A stretch of DNA of 64,000 bases from Adiantum capillus-veneris (GCA_014529385.2 CM043953.1:114731549-114795548); one strand, 5' to 3'; numbered from the stretch's first letter, positions 1-12,218 are shown. Made by a program: numbers and translations. Notes: a model not told the origin generated them from the letters alone.

Positions 1-1420
1 CACACACTTGAGCTCCTCCATCTATATATGCCTGTACCTACATCTTTTTTTCAATGATCACCTCCACAAGAGGCAACACATCTGCTTGGCTTCCAACTCA
101 AAGAGCCATATTCTCTATAGCATGCACATTCCCTCAAACTCACGGTAGAGTACTCACACTTGTAGACCACTGACGACATAATCTGGGATTCAACGCCAAT
201 AACTTCCCAAAGGTAATATTAGCCTTCTGAGCTTGAACATCACTCACCAAATCGTACTCAGGGTATCCTCGACCAAGCTGGAAATCGGCCTGCTTAATCT
301 TTCTTCACCTTCTCCTTTTGCTTGGTTCTGCATGCTCTCGTCCCTCATTCACCTTGGCCTTCCCTTTACGACTCCGCACATCCCTTTTAGTCTCTGTCTC
401 CTTCTCAACTCTTGCCCTTTTATTGGCTAACACATCCATATCCTGCCTGTCAACTCCAATGATATTAACCCTTGGCATACCTTCATTACCAGGAGGCTCT
501 GGAGGAGGAGGTGGCTGATGTTCCACCCGTGGCTCTCTAGCTTTGTTAACAACAGGCTGACCTCTACCTCTTCCAAATAAAGGATACATACCTCCTCTTT
601 CTCTTGGCGGATGAGGGCAATCTGGGGCATAATGACCTTCTTCTCCACAATTGTAACAGCATCCAGGTAGATGCCTTGTCCTCCCATGTTCTCTTGGTTG
701 TCCTCTATCCATGATGCTCAAGCATAATTCCTGCATTTTCTTGGACAGGTCTTGGACCGTGCATACCCATTGCTGAGGAACAGTTGCCACAACTCTATTA
801 CCTTGATTATCTATCTCATTCTCTTGTCTTTGATTTGACAATTGAGGCGGAGCAACAATATCCCAATTTACAGGCCCCTGCTCTATTTTCTTCTTCAATT
901 TGTGACTTTTTGACCTTGCAGTTGCTACAGCTCCATTATAATTTTCCAGGCTTTCAAAATACACCTTTTCACGAACCTAAGGATGTAAACATCCCATAAA
1001 CTTGTCCAATTTAAAGTACTCCCCAATGGTTAATTGTATGGTGGTAGCCAACTCTGCCCAGAAAGCTTCAACTTTTCAAGGAAATCATTAAATTATTCAC
1101 TTCATGTTTCCGCAGGAGACACCTCTTTGCGAAAATCATGTAAAAAACGAGCTTTTAAATTCTGAAAAGTATTCTTGGCCTTGTCTTCCAGAGCATCAAA
1201 CCAAGTCTTCACCTTTCCCCTCATAACTAGTGCATTTTTCTTACATCCGTAGTCATATGTGAAGACACTAGGTACAATTCAAAATTGTCCATCCATTCCT
1301 CTGGATTCTCTTCACCTGTAAAGGTTGGTCCATAATTGCACATAGCTATCTTCAATAGCTTCAAATCACCACCAATGTCCAATGTTTGAGAAATCAACAC
1401 TGCTCCTTCGTGGGGGCACT
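1..1420 (-). mobile_element. Ty3/gypsy gag and start of protease, decayed and cut by window edge
   Basis: Read on the minus strand, the stretch begins near 1400 with a retrotransposon gag core (a segment resembling PTFTGEENPEEWMDNFELYL near 1350-1260), passes a zinc knuckle near 610-665, and reaches a protease start (AYIDGGAQVC) at about 1-30. The DGGA motif corresponds to the usual D-[ST]-G-A active site of retropepsins. Several stop codons and frame changes interrupt it between 970 and 1300 and again between 40 and 150, so it is not functional. The order gag-knuckle-protease and the wording around the protease resemble the better preserved element at 59-64 kb, so both probably belong to related gypsy lineages. 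RT and integrase would lie left of the window. Confidence 0.85.
305..964 (-). pseudogene. gag C-terminal segment with CCHC zinc knuckle
   Basis: This open segment of 219 codons is the longest uninterrupted part of the gag described above. It carries one CCHC knuckle (CYNCGEEGHYAPDC), which in gag proteins binds the element's own RNA during packaging. The knuckle is followed by a Gly/Arg- and Pro-rich linker and a Lys/Arg-rich tail. The frame continues past its first Met on the upstream side in diverged form and, after a stop at 305, resumes in a protease-proximal segment (QADFQLGRGYPEYDLVSDV). It is therefore a fragment of a larger gag-pol, not an independent gene. Confidence 0.8.
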
Positions 1421-2462
1421 AGAAGATGGAGAGGGGGAATAGGGAAACACACCCAACACAACAACAAAGGCCTCTCTATAGCTCAGGGTGTTCACAACAC
1501 CCCTATCCTCTCGAAAAAACCTTCAAAAAACACAATTCACGCTAGTAGGTCCCTGCTTACTGTTTTCCCAATGTCAACACACTCAACCAGTGCACCACAC
1601 AGCATACACCTACTACCATGGTTTGTCTCTACCCTTTCACACATAATCACTCAATCTCACTCCCTTACGCAAAACACCAATGTCCTGGGGGCACACACCT
1701 CCACACTACTAGCACCATAGGTAAACACAAGAGCAGGAGAAAGAGAAAGGGGAAAGGGGAGATAGCAGCAAGATAGGGCAATAGTGGTTCAATTACACTT
1801 CAAAAGGCATGTACAATACTTGTAATGCCATCACCATAGCCATTTTCAAGAGAAATTACAAAGGGATTTGATAGGCACAATCCTCTGCCAAGATATTCCA
1901 CTTTGCAGGCTTCAAACAACACTAAAAAAACCCCATTTACATTTAAAAAAATGGTTTATATAGTAGGAGACCCTTCAACTTTAGAAAATGCACTCTGATT
2001 GGCCCATCTGGCACCTCAATTTAGAAATTTATGAAGGGGGGAATCTGCCTCGCTCTCATCTGCTCTCTCTTTGTACCTCTTGGCTTATTCTTGAGAAGCG
2101 AGGGCAGTAGCGATGTCGCTATTGCCCTTGGCTTTCTTTTTTTATATTTTTACTTATTAATTTCTACCCCTTATCTTACCTCTTCCCATTTTGGAATCCA
2201 CCTCCACGGGCATGTAACTTAGCCGCTTAGCTCCTGGATTTTTGAGTTGGCCATGCCGTTCCTTGTCCACCCTTCTTAGCTTTCTATTTGAACCCTTATG
2301 GAGCTCTTCACTTGTCCCAAGTTGCCACGGCCGGGCATAGGCAGCTCCACATAATAGAGCCCTTGTGGACTCTTGCCTCTCAGAATTTAATGGCCTTTCA
2401 GGCCCCCTTTCTGCTTTCCCTTTGCTCACAAGGCCTAGGCCTTCAACCATGACAACGTGAGA
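1421..2462. other. Non-coding stretch upstream of the gypsy gag, possibly its leader and 5' LTR
   Basis: No credible gene is visible. Its position directly upstream of a minus-strand gag makes a leader and LTR likely, but no second LTR is available for comparison and no convincing primer site was found. It contains a minus-strand TATA-like sequence at 1953-1963 and an imperfect palindrome at about 2104-2128. Confidence 0.35.
1953..1963 (-). promoter_or_regulatory. Candidate TATA box of the gypsy LTR
   Basis: The minus strand reads CTATATAAACC about 550 bases upstream of the gag start. This fits a plant TATA box inside an LTR, but it is a single short motif without a mapped start site. Confidence 0.3.
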
Positions 2463-2486
2463 GGGGGGGGGGGGGGGGGGGGGGGG
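2463..2486. repeat. (G)24 homopolymer
   Basis: An uninterrupted run of 24 G on the plus strand, immediately followed by CAATAGCGATGTCGCT, a motif also found near 2104-2124. The length may be affected by sequencing error. Confidence 0.9.
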
Positions 2487-3669
2487 CAATAGCGATGTCG
2501 CTTTGCCTCCTCCTCATACTCTCAAAACATTGGGGGGCAAGCCCACCCCGTGGGAGCCCAAGGCTTTGCCACATCACCACCTTGCGAAGACACGTCGGCA
2601 ACCCACATCCAGTGCCTAGGGCACTGTCGTCTCCTCCAACCTCGCCAAAATCACCGCTGGATGGCAGTGCTACAACGCCAACACAGCACCCATGCACGAC
2701 ACACCATAGCTCGAGAGGGGGGCTCCCTTTCCTTTCCTCCTTTAAGAGCATAAAGGCTCACGGGCTCACCTATATACTGCTCATCGAAACCTCTTGAAAT
2801 GCCATATGGGCTCTATGCATTGCCACGTGGTGGCACCGGGTGCCTCCTCTTTTTTTCTTGTTTGAATGCCTTTAAACACACAAAAAACTCTCAAGAGATT
2901 TCCTTTATGAGCCTACTATAAGATGCTCCATATTCTGCTACCATATCCAATTGAGGCCTTGTTTCTCACACGTGAAGCTCACAACACAGGCTATAAGCGA
3001 TATCAATGTCAAGGCCATCTTGCCTCTTAGCAGCCTGGAATCACGCATCCCAAATGGTTTCCATTCATTGCGAGGAGTTCCTATTGATGAGCCGTGACTT
3101 CCAACATAAACCTTACATGACATACAAGCCTTGCAAACTCTTAAATCTTCAAAAAGATAGCAGATGGCATGCTTTCCATGGCAAGCAAAACTGGCACATA
3201 ATCGGTCCCTGTCCAAAATTCAAAACCTGATAACTTGGCCATACGTGACCCGATTGATGCCCTGAAAAGCCTTCTCCTCATGATGAGTAATTCAGCCCTA
3301 GCACATGTATTGACTTCCCAAAGAACCGGCACATTCTTCCACTCCGTATCGGACCTGCAAAAGTTTTTAGCTTTAAACATCCATAACTCTCACCCAGTAG
3401 CTCCAAATGGAGAGCCGTTTGAACTAGCTCAGAGAGTATCATTAGGACCACCTTTGGAAATAGAAAATCATCATTTTTGTGCACCTTCAAGTTCTCTTCT
3501 TCTCGGCCACATATACACTCTTTTTGGACTTTATAATTACATCTAGCATACACACCTTGTATCTATTGATTGTCCAAGGTCTTCACACCTATTTTTGCAT
3601 ACATACCAACACCAGTGAGCACCCATGTCTTGGAATTTCACCATTCCTAGCAGCAACCCTTTTTGGTGA
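2487..3669. other. No recognisable gene
   Basis: Short open frames on both strands (for example 3235-3546 plus and 3141-3553 minus) show no domain I recognise and overlap one another. I see no repeat structure beyond the G run at the left edge. Confidence 0.5.
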
Positions 3670-5250
3670 TACCAATGTTCTAAGCGTGTCTCCAAACCAC
3701 TTGATCATTATGTGCCACCATTAAATTATATCATGCTCACGGATTGCGGAGAACCATCTTGTTACATGGAGGCATTGCAAGTGGTTGAATAGAAAAAATG
3801 GCAGTTGGCCATGCAATCAAAGATGATGGCTTTGCATAAGAATCAAACGTGGGATTTGGTTCAGTTGCCAGAGGGCAAGAAAGATCTACCTTATAAGTGG
3901 GTTTATAGGTATAATCTTACTCCTCATGATGGACAACCAAAATACAAAGCACGGTTGGTTGCTAAGGGTTTTGAGCAAGAGAACGAAATAGATTTTGATG
4001 AAGTCTTTTTGCCAATTGTCAAGATGACTACATTGAGAATATACTTGCTTTGGTTGCCAAACATGATCCGCATTTACATCATATGGATGTGAAGATGGAA
4101 TTTCTTCATGGGGATTTGCATGAGAAGGTTTTTATGCAGCAGCCCAAAGGGATGGCTTGAAATAGGCACCAAGAGAATGGTACAAGAAGTTTTACCAATT
4201 TATGCTTTCTCAAGATACAAGAGAAGTGAGACAGATCATTGCCTATATACTTGACAAGGTAAGGATGGTAGCTTGATAATACTCATCTTGTATGTGGATG
4301 ACATGTTGCTTGCTGGTAGACAAATGACAAAAATTTCAGCTCTTAAGTAAAAAATGGCAAAGGTTTTTGACATGAAAGACATGGGTGAGGCAAGTCATAA
4401 ACTGGGTATGGGTATCCAACGAGATAGGTCAAAGAAGATGCTTTACTTATCTCAAGAAGAGTATATTGACAAGGTGTTGCAACGTTTCAATATGGACAAG
4501 GGAAAGGCATTGATGACACCATTGCCATCATATGTGAAACTAAGCAACCAAGATTGCCCACAGTCTGAAACAAAAAAGGCTGAAATGGATTAGGTGTTGT
4601 ATGTGTCTGCATGTGGGAGTTTGATGTATCCAATGATTGCTACACGTCCGGATATTGCATTTGCAGTGGGAGTGGTTAGTAGATATATGTCAAATTCCAA
4701 CGAGAAACATTGGGAGGCAGCGAAGGGTAACATGAGATACTTAAAACATACAAAGAGTATGCGCATATGCTATGGTAGTCAAGGTTTGAGTGTCAGAGGA
4801 TACACTGACTCAGATTATGCAAGAGACTTGGATAAGAGGAGATCTATATCAAGCTATGTCTTTACATTGACTGGAGGTGTCATATCATGGCAATCTTGAT
4901 TACAAGATTGTATCACGCAGTCTACTACAGAAGCTGAGTATGTTGCGGCAAATGAAGCATGCAAAGAAGCTATCTGGCTTGGTAAATTGGTAGCAGACTT
5001 GGGAATCAAAGTAGAGATGCCAGCGTTATATTGTGATAGTCAAAGTGCTATACATTTGGCAATGAATTCAGTGTTCCATTTGAAGACTAAGCATATTGAA
5101 GTGAAGTGTCACTTCATTAGGGAAGTACTTGAGGACAAGCAAATACAACTGATCAAGATTCACACCAATGACAATCCTGCTAATCTACTCACAAAGGGAC
5201 TTCCAAGAGAGAGCTTTGTGCATTGTCGTGAGTTATTGGGCCTCGGATAG
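3670..5250 (+). pseudogene. Ty1/copia reverse transcriptase-RNase H, decayed
   Basis: The plus strand encodes in order the RT fingers (KARLVAKGFEQE near 3946-3980), the catalytic YVDD at 4291-4302, the connection (YVKLSNQDCP), and the copia RNase H with DSQSAIHLA near 5036 and the terminal segment LLTKGLPRESF. Stops near 3790, 4590 and 4900 and a frame disruption between 4060 and 4290 break it. It matches the intact copia frame at 45269-46852 almost residue for residue over most of its length, so the two are members of one family. Only the 3' half of a copia element is present; gag, protease and integrase are missing upstream. Confidence 0.9.
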
Positions 5251-5323
5251 ATGGCAGCCATGTAAACCTTTGTACACATATGTTCATACATTTACAACTA
5301 CTTAAAGTGCCACATTGGACTTT

Positions 5324-5333
5324 AAGTGGGAGG
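5324..5333 (+). other. Polypurine tract of the copia element
   Basis: AAGTGGGAGG directly precedes the LTR-like start TGTTGAG at 5335. The same tract precedes the LTR of the related copia at 45 kb. Confidence 0.75.
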
Positions 5334-5334
5334 T

Positions 5335-5640
5335 TGTTGAGATTAAAGCCCAAGTGGCCTCGTATACGGATATGGCCGGCTGCCCGCCTAACTCACTTAT
5401 CTCTAACTCTCTGTTATATACTCACTTACACTAGTGCGAATAATAAGATTTTTGGGAGATAACCCTTCAAAGAGTTCTCTACGTACTGTGTATACTCTCT
5501 TTGTGTGTGTATCTCTGTGAGTGTTGTGTGAGTCGATTGACGCTCCGCTCCTGACCACTAAATACATATACCGGCGGGCCAATCCGGTGGAAGCAAAAAC
5601 TCGGCGGGCTATTATTATATATAGGTAAAAGCTGCCATTC
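5335..5640 (+). repeat. 3' LTR of the copia element (right end uncertain)
   Basis: It begins TGTTGAGATTAAAGCCC, close to the start of the 45-kb copia LTR (TGTTGGGGTATAAAGCCC), and both continue with a GC-rich GGCCGGC/GGGCGGGC segment. The right part does not resemble the right part of the 45-kb LTR. No second copy is present in the window, so the end at about 5640 is a guess. Confidence 0.55.
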
Positions 5641-6199
5641 TCCGCTTTTTGACTAAACAACTACATGGGAAATTTATCCGACCACCGGGTAAAAAACTTC
5701 TCCTTGTGATTTAGTCTAAAGTTAATGAGTCACAGGTCTTAATTTTGGGCTAAACGTGATTTTTAATCAGGTAATCAAAAAGAAAATTAAAAAAAGAAAA
5801 TACAAAGAATAAAAAAAGTTAAATACTCATTGTGACAAAGCCACTGGTCCGTAGTGGGGTTGATGTTGGTTTTAAAAGATGAGTACATATTAAAGAATGG
5901 GTTGATATTAGTTAATCAAGGGTTTGATATCTTGTACTAGTGTACTATATATATTTGAAGTTTTACATTCGCATCAATGTTTGTTCTTTGTCACTACATG
6001 ATATAGCGGCTATTATCCTTAATTGGGTGAGAACAGCTCCTGTATATTTAATTGAATGCAATCTGCAAAAGAGGGCTACTATCCTTGACTGGGTAAAAGT
6101 AGCCCTCATCTGGGTTTAGGGTTGAAGTTTTCATAATTTGGCTACATCATGGTGTCAAATAGAGAAAGATGGTTGTTGCTTAACGATGGTTAGTTGAAT
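5641..6199. other. No gene seen; short imperfect duplication near 6000-6110
   Basis: AT-rich DNA. A motif of the form GGCTA(T/C)TATCCTT...TGGGT is present twice, near 6008 and 6072. No coding signal. Confidence 0.5.
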
Positions 6200-6680
6200 T
6201 CACAAATAATGATATGCATATTTTTGTGTGTTGTATCATGTATTATGAAAGATTGACAATGCATATGGATAGTATTGTTTGTACTCTTTGTTGATTGTTG
6301 TGAAAGATTGGTGATGTGATCAGTTAGATTATGCATATCAATTGTTTTGTTTGAGCTTAATAAATAATTATTATTGAAGGGGTGATGTCCTTGTTATTTT
6401 GAAAGTTGTACAATGTATAAGTTTCATTGGTTTCACATATATTGATATGCATATTTATGTGTTGAAACGTGTATTATGAAAGATTGATGATGCATAAAAT
6501 TAAAATGATGCATTTTGATAGTATTGTTTGTACTCCCTGTCATTTGATGTGAAAATTTGGTGATGCTCAAAGTTAGATTATGTATATTCATTGTCTTGTT
6601 TTTGTTTTATAACTACTTAACGTTGAAAGTTTGATGTCTTTGGTAGTTTGAACATCGTACAATGTATACGTTTGATTATT
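6200..6680 (+). repeat. Diverged tandem duplication, unit about 233 bp
   Basis: Two copies, about 6200-6431 and 6432-6680. Each carries GATATGCATATTT, TATTATGAAAGATTGA, GATAGTATTGTTTGTACTC and TTGTACAATGTATA-like segments in the same order with many substitutions. Function unknown; it sits just upstream of the hAT remnant and may be part of that element's end. Confidence 0.7.
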
Positions 6681-6779
6681 CAATTGAAAGAAAGTAAAAG
6701 TCTCATATTGATTAAGCATCTGATTATATTATTCCTATGTTTTTAGCTATAATCACAGCCAATGGAAAAAAACATTGGA

Positions 6780-7770
6780 ACAACTGCCTCATAATCAGGA
6801 AAGAAAAAAGAAGCTATCGGTAAAGAGTGGGACTATGCCCACAATGTATGCGGTCGTTATATGGAGTGGCGATGCAAATATTGCATGGTCACAAAGTCAG
6901 GGGGGCCATGCCTTAACAATCATTTTCTTGGAAATAAATGCTCGCATCCACAAGCATCAATCACTGCAAAACGGTTGAGAGAAGAGCTAGAGAAGAAGGG
7001 TGGTAAGAGTCACCATGTCAAAAGAGTGGTGATAAATACATTCCAACAACAACAGACAGATGAAACAAAAGTAATGGCAATCCTGTGGTAACGCCAACAA
7101 ACACAACAAATCACCCTGTAGAAGGAGGTACAGTGCCAAGCAGTATTTCTTCTAGACGCAGGAAAGAGATTGGAACTGGACAGGTGCGTCAAAGATTGTT
7201 GCATCAAAGCTTCCATACGCAAACCTTAGAAGAAGCACAAAATACGTTAGCAAAGGCAATTTTCTTCATTGACAATGCCTTAGTCATGGTTGATAGTCCA
7301 CACTAGAAACATGCGTGGAAAAAAATCGATGAGTATGGTCCAAGGTTTTTAGTCCCTTCATATCACACGATACGCAATATGATCTCCTTGACAAATGTTA
7401 CATTGAAGTAAAAGAACGTGTTTCCGAATTCATTCTTGAAAACATATCGCTGTCAGGATGCATAGTTGTTAGTGATGGCTGGTCCAATGTCCAAAGAAGA
7501 CCATTGATCAATGTCATGCTAGTGTGTCCAAGAGGAGAAACATTCATAAAGGCTATTGATAGTTCCAATGCAATTAAGAGTGATAAATATATTGCAAAAG
7601 TTTTGGTTAGTGTAATCAAAACTATATGTGCTCAGCACATTGTGCAAGTAGTGATGGACAATGCCCAAAATTGTAAAAATGCTAGTAAAATAATCAAGAA
7701 GACGATAAGCACTTCCCCCTGTGGGCCCTCTGGTTGTGTTAAAAAAAAAAGAAAAGATAGTTGAACATCA
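6780..7770 (+). pseudogene. hAT-family transposase remnant (BED-type zinc finger plus DUF659)
   Basis: The first part (about 6850-7080) has a BED-like finger beginning MEWRCKYC with KSGG and a following His/Cys pair. The second part (about 7395-7740) reads CIVVSDGWSNVQRRPLINVM and further on VVMDNAQNCKNASKII, the hallmarks of the DUF659 domain found in plant hAT transposases. The Asp of SDGW and the DNA motif belong to the catalytic fold in that family (established knowledge). Frames change between the two parts and stops occur near 7090 and 7305. The C-terminal dimerisation domain was not seen. No terminal inverted repeats or 8-bp target duplication could be defined. Confidence 0.8.
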
Positions 7771-8938
7771 CAACATTGGAGCACATTCTCAAGAGTTGCC
7801 TCTAGGTTGGTTTGCTCTAGTTACCAAGCAATGCAGAATGATGTGGGTGAAGACATAGCAGAGGAGGCATCTCGAAACTATAACAAGGACACCCAACAAA
7901 CTCAAATAAAAGGAGTGATGACAAAAGCCACAAAGCCATTCTTGGTCCAACATCTGCGCCTCTCAAGAGAAGCAAAGGGGGAAGCCTAGACTTGAGACAT
8001 GGTAACTAGGCACTTGGGGGAGACAAAAGAAGAGAAGTCCAAGAGGAAGAAAGGGGCTCAGGGTGTGCCCATTTAGAACCTTCAAGCCAAGGTCAAACTA
8101 ATGAAATTTGTGGCTCAAGTGGTGTGTTTGAAGAAGGACTACAAGTTCTTAGCCAAGCATGGATGCAACCAAAGTGTTTTAGCAGGGCACGCTTATTGGG
8201 CCAAAATATTGGACAGGTCCATGGCCAATGAGATGGTGGTAGTCAAGGAGAAAAGCTAGAAGTTATACACGTGCATTCCAATATGACAAGAAATGGTTAA
8301 AAAAGCTATGAAGGGAAGACTGGGCAACCAAGGGAAGGCTCATGCTCATGCTCAAGGCCAACACAAGACGGTTTAGGATAAGGGAAAGAAGAGAACTTGG
8401 GAGACTGCAACAAAAAACTCTCAAGGGCACGGACATGAAAAAAGTCAAGGCTAGTCTTGAAGGGTCATCCAAAAGCCAGGAAGGCACTAGTAGATCTTGA
8501 ACAAGCTCCCAAAAAACTATGCTAGCATTCTTGGCCAACCTTAAGAATGGTGGCACTACGCTAGGCTAGGACAAGAACTAAGATAAACTAAAATATTTGA
8601 AAGGAACTCTGATACTTGGCAAGCACAAGACACACCACACTTCTATGCAACTAAGTACTCCAGCTATCACATATGGCCAGGAGCAGAGATTGCAACCAAT
8701 CCTAGCCAAGAGGGTTTGAAGCAAGGAGAGAGAGAAGGGAAATAGGTTATGCAAGAAGAGGCCCATGCTTGTACAGAAGTGGCAAGAGCTTCATAACATT
8801 ATGACTGGGCCAATGGTCTTGCTCAGGGTCAGGTTGCTAGAGTAGCCCTCAGAGTAGCCTCAAGGGGTGTTACCCTTTGAAAGAATGCCTGTGATCATTT
8901 TGACGAGTGAAAGAAACCCCCTTGGGGCTATCAACTAG
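7771..8938 (+). other. Possible leader or gag region of a decayed element; no clear gene
   Basis: Lys/Glu-rich broken frames are present on the plus strand (for example 7807-7989 and 8050-8220), but no family motif is visible. Direction and composition match the coiled-coil frame that follows at 8939, so it may be the beginning of the same decayed gypsy element. Confidence 0.35.
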
Positions 8939-9478
8939 TTGGCTACCTTAAGAGCCATGTTGATTGCCATAAACACCGTGGCCCATCAAACCCATAATTG
9001 TTTTACAAATGCTCAAGAAGGACCAAGCACGATTTGGATCAAAGAAGAGAAGGAAGAGTTAAAGAAAAAGAACAAAGAGTTATCTGAAAAGGCGAGGCAA
9101 TTGGAGAATCAACTCGAAGAATAGTAGCACCAACTAAAGAAGTGGGCCAACAAGTGCAAAAACCTAGTCAAGAAAGAGACAAATTTGGAGAAGCGGTTGG
9201 TCAAGGCTCTTCAAGAGACTTGCCAAGCCAGGGAGGAGGCACAAGCTCGATCAACCAAGATCAAAGAATATTTAGAAGGCTTCAACCTGGCAGTACTGAT
9301 GGATGTCATTCAGGTCATGGCCTCAATTCTTGAAAAAGGTATCTGGCTGGACACTAAACAATTGCAAGGATTTATGGAAAATTCACTCACATTGATAGAT
9401 CAGCACAATCAAAAAAAAAATCAGGAATTAATTGGACAAAAGACTCAAACAAATGCTATGGATCAAATTGAGTACTAG
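8939..9478 (+). pseudogene. Coiled-coil frame, probably part of a retroelement gag
   Basis: Two adjacent frames (8939-9124 and 9185-9478) encode a heptad-rich, charged protein: KEELKKKNKELSEKARQLEN in the first and LEKGIWLDTKQLQGFMENSL in the second. They are separated by one stop near 9122 and remain in one frame when it is read through. The segment lies upstream of a gag-like block at 10.0-10.3 kb on the same strand. I infer that it is the N-terminal part of that gag; a host coiled-coil gene fragment is the alternative. Confidence 0.45.
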
Positions 9479-10533
9479 GAAGATCAACAGAAAGATGAGG
9501 AAGGGGAGGTTAAAGAAGATAGGAGGAGAGTGAGAAGGCAATTAAGAAGAAGCGGATAAAGACGAAACCATTCAACTCTCCCTCCACCATCTCAAAGCTT
9601 GTTTGAATTGGGGAGTTTCTCCACTTTAGATAGCAGTTCTCTCAAAGCAAACAAATATAGAGTTGAACAATGCTTGCATACAGCCTAAAAGAGGTCCTCT
9701 ACTCTCAAAAAGTCCAAGGAAGGAGGTAAAAGCATAAGATTTCTCTCCTTTGATAGAGCTTTTGGCAACATAGACAAGGTTCTAGGCTTTATCCAGCAAT
9801 TTGGCCATGCTTTTGGAGTTTAAAACTTCTTGTACTCATCCAAACTTTTTGCATGTTTCCAAGCATCTCTAAAGATCAGTCTGTCAATGATGGGCAAGCC
9901 TATGCTCTAAAGGAGAAGCTCCAAATATTTGAAAAACATGCAAAGTCTCTATCATGAAGCAATTCCTCTTGCATGGAGCTTTGGTCCAAGTGTTTAGAGC
10001 ATGGCAAAGCCTAAAGTTTGAAGAAGAAGAGAACATGCAAAGGTATGTGGAGAAATTTTAAGACTTGCATCTCTAGGCTACTATGTACAAGCGCATCAAT
10101 TTCTTAGAGCAAAAGCAACAATTTTATGCTAGACTCCTTGAAGAATGGAGAGACTATGTCAATGCACAACAACCAAGGACCATAATGGAGGTTATCTACC
10201 TCTCTATGATAGCCTCCAATATCAAATTCCATGATTTGGACAAGAGATCAAAGCCAAATAATGGGAGACAGAGGCCACAAGAGAAAGGAAAATAGTCACA
10301 TCCACTACCTTTACTAAAAGCAAAAGGCCTAAAGACAAATATGGATACAAGGTAGAAACTGTCTCTCTCTTCAAGAGGTAGAGTGTTATTGTAAAGATAG
10401 TCAATGTTTCAAATGCCGTCAAAAGCATGCAAAGAAAAAACCCCCTAGAACTACGGTGGCTTGGGGCATTCATTAAGAAATATGTAAGATAGCACATGCA
10501 AACAACATAAGGGTATTTTATTCAAAGTTCACT

Positions 10534-10635
10534 TACAAAAGGGGTTTATCATTTCTTGAACTTTTGCTTACAAAAGGGGTGTTTTACAAAAGGGGTTTAT
10601 CATTTCTTGAACTTTTGCTTACAAAAGGGGTGTTT
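10534..10635 (+). repeat. 51-bp tandem duplication
   Basis: Two essentially identical 51-bp units starting TACAAAAGGGGTTTATCATT, at 10534-10584 and 10585-10635, in non-coding DNA between the gag-like and RT blocks of element A. Near-identity points to a recent slippage event. Confidence 0.9.
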
Positions 10636-10639
10636 TAAT

Positions 10640-11620
10640 TTCATAATTTTTAGGGACAATGTCTCTTGGTTAAAAAGGGTTATTATTTGTTTAGGTAAGT
10701 ATTTGTAACCATGTAGAATGTTTATCGATAAACAATGGTCACAAATTAAGCTACTTTGCTCTGGAAATCTATATTTAAGCAACATACCATTTTCTTACAA
10801 TTGGAACATATACTTTTTACATTAAGAACTTTTCAAAAAATTTTATCATTTATATTTATTTATAGGAAGGTTTTATTTAATAAGACTTAAAATTTACATA
10901 TGGGAGAACTTAATGCACACAAAAACCTTACATAGGGTTTTTTAAATGGTCTCCTGTTCATTGGTGATATATGGTATTTTCTTTAAGTGGATGCCCAAAG
11001 AGTGGCTATTATTCCAACAAGAGGGCAATCTCCCACCAAGGAGTCCCTTATGCTATGCATAGGGCCAAGCGAGAGAGCATGATGCATGCAACCTTTTTTA
11101 TTTTGGCTCCACACACAATTTCATATTTGTGGGAGTAGCATCAAAGTTAGGGAAATACGCTCATGGGAAGGGAGAGACACATGCTGCTGAAGGACCCTTT
11201 GAAGGCCCAGTGACCCCCTAGTTACTCCTTTGATTGGGAAGTTAAGGCTTCATGTGCAAGGGTACCTCAACAAAAAGGACTTTCTTATATCTCCACTAAA
11301 AAATAAAGATGTGCTGCTTGGAGTGCCTTGGTATCATTGCATGTCAATGAGAAGGGGCACACTATCCCACTTGTTTCTCATGACTCCTTTGACAAAGCAA
11401 TAAAGAGTTCCATTTTTGCTTACTTGATATTTCTCAAAGATGCTTCTAACTCTAATGATGTTTCTCCTAATGGCTCATTAAAAGTAGATAACGACTTACA
11501 TTAATTTCTAGATGAACATGCTAATCTCTTTATTGATGAAATCTTAGGAGAGTTCACTCTGAAAAGGGGGAATGATGATCATAGGATTGAGCTCATCCAA
11601 AGAAGCTCTCCTTCTAAAAA
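10640..11620 (+). other. Gap between gag and RT blocks of element A
   Basis: No protein motif could be assigned. By position the protease should lie here, but no D-[ST]-G motif in a convincing context was found. Confidence 0.4.
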
Positions 11621-12010
11621 TTCTACTTATTAAGGCTCACAAGCTCAACAAGAGGAGATAATGTCACAAGTTAATGAGCTTGTGCAAAAGGGGATGGTAA
11701 TACCTAGCTCTTCACCAATCTGTTCTCATATCTTATTAGTGCACAAAAAGGATGGTACATACAGGATGTGTGTAGACTATCCAGCATTATCCTAAGGATT
11801 GAAGATTTATTAATAAGCTACAATACTCTCCTTACTTTAGTAGAATAGACCTTAGAAGTGGCTATCATCAAATACAAATTGTACCAAAAGATATTCATAA
11901 GATAGCCTTTAGGACAACCTTTGGCTTATTTAAATAATTTTTATGTCTTTTGGGCTAACAAATGCTCAAGCCACATTCAATCAAATGATGAAAAGAATAT
12001 TTTGTGTACA

Positions 12011-12218
12011 TATGGCCTATGTGAGAGTATTATTTGATGATATCATGGTCTACTCTAAGTCCGTAGAAGAACACACAAAGCATATTATTTGATGATATCA
12101 TGGTCTACTCTAAGTCCTTAGAAGAACACACAAAGCATATCATATGGCCTACATGAGAGTAATATTTGATGATATCATAGTCTACTCTAAGTCCTTAGAA
12201 GAACACACAAAGCATATC
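12011..12218 (+). repeat. Triplicated RT catalytic segment
   Basis: The segment containing TTTGATGATATCATGGTCTA and the following GTCC(G/T)TAGAAGAACACACAAAG occurs at about 12011-12084, 12085-12141 and 12143-12218. The first and third copies also share the upstream TATGGCCTA...GAGAGTA. The units encode the RT box FDDIMVYSK. Local tandem duplication inside a dead gene explains it. Confidence 0.9.

Noticed and set aside
2031-2797. Several 60-110 codon frames around the G run
   Set aside because: Poly-Pro/poly-Gly produced by the homopolymer; no domains.
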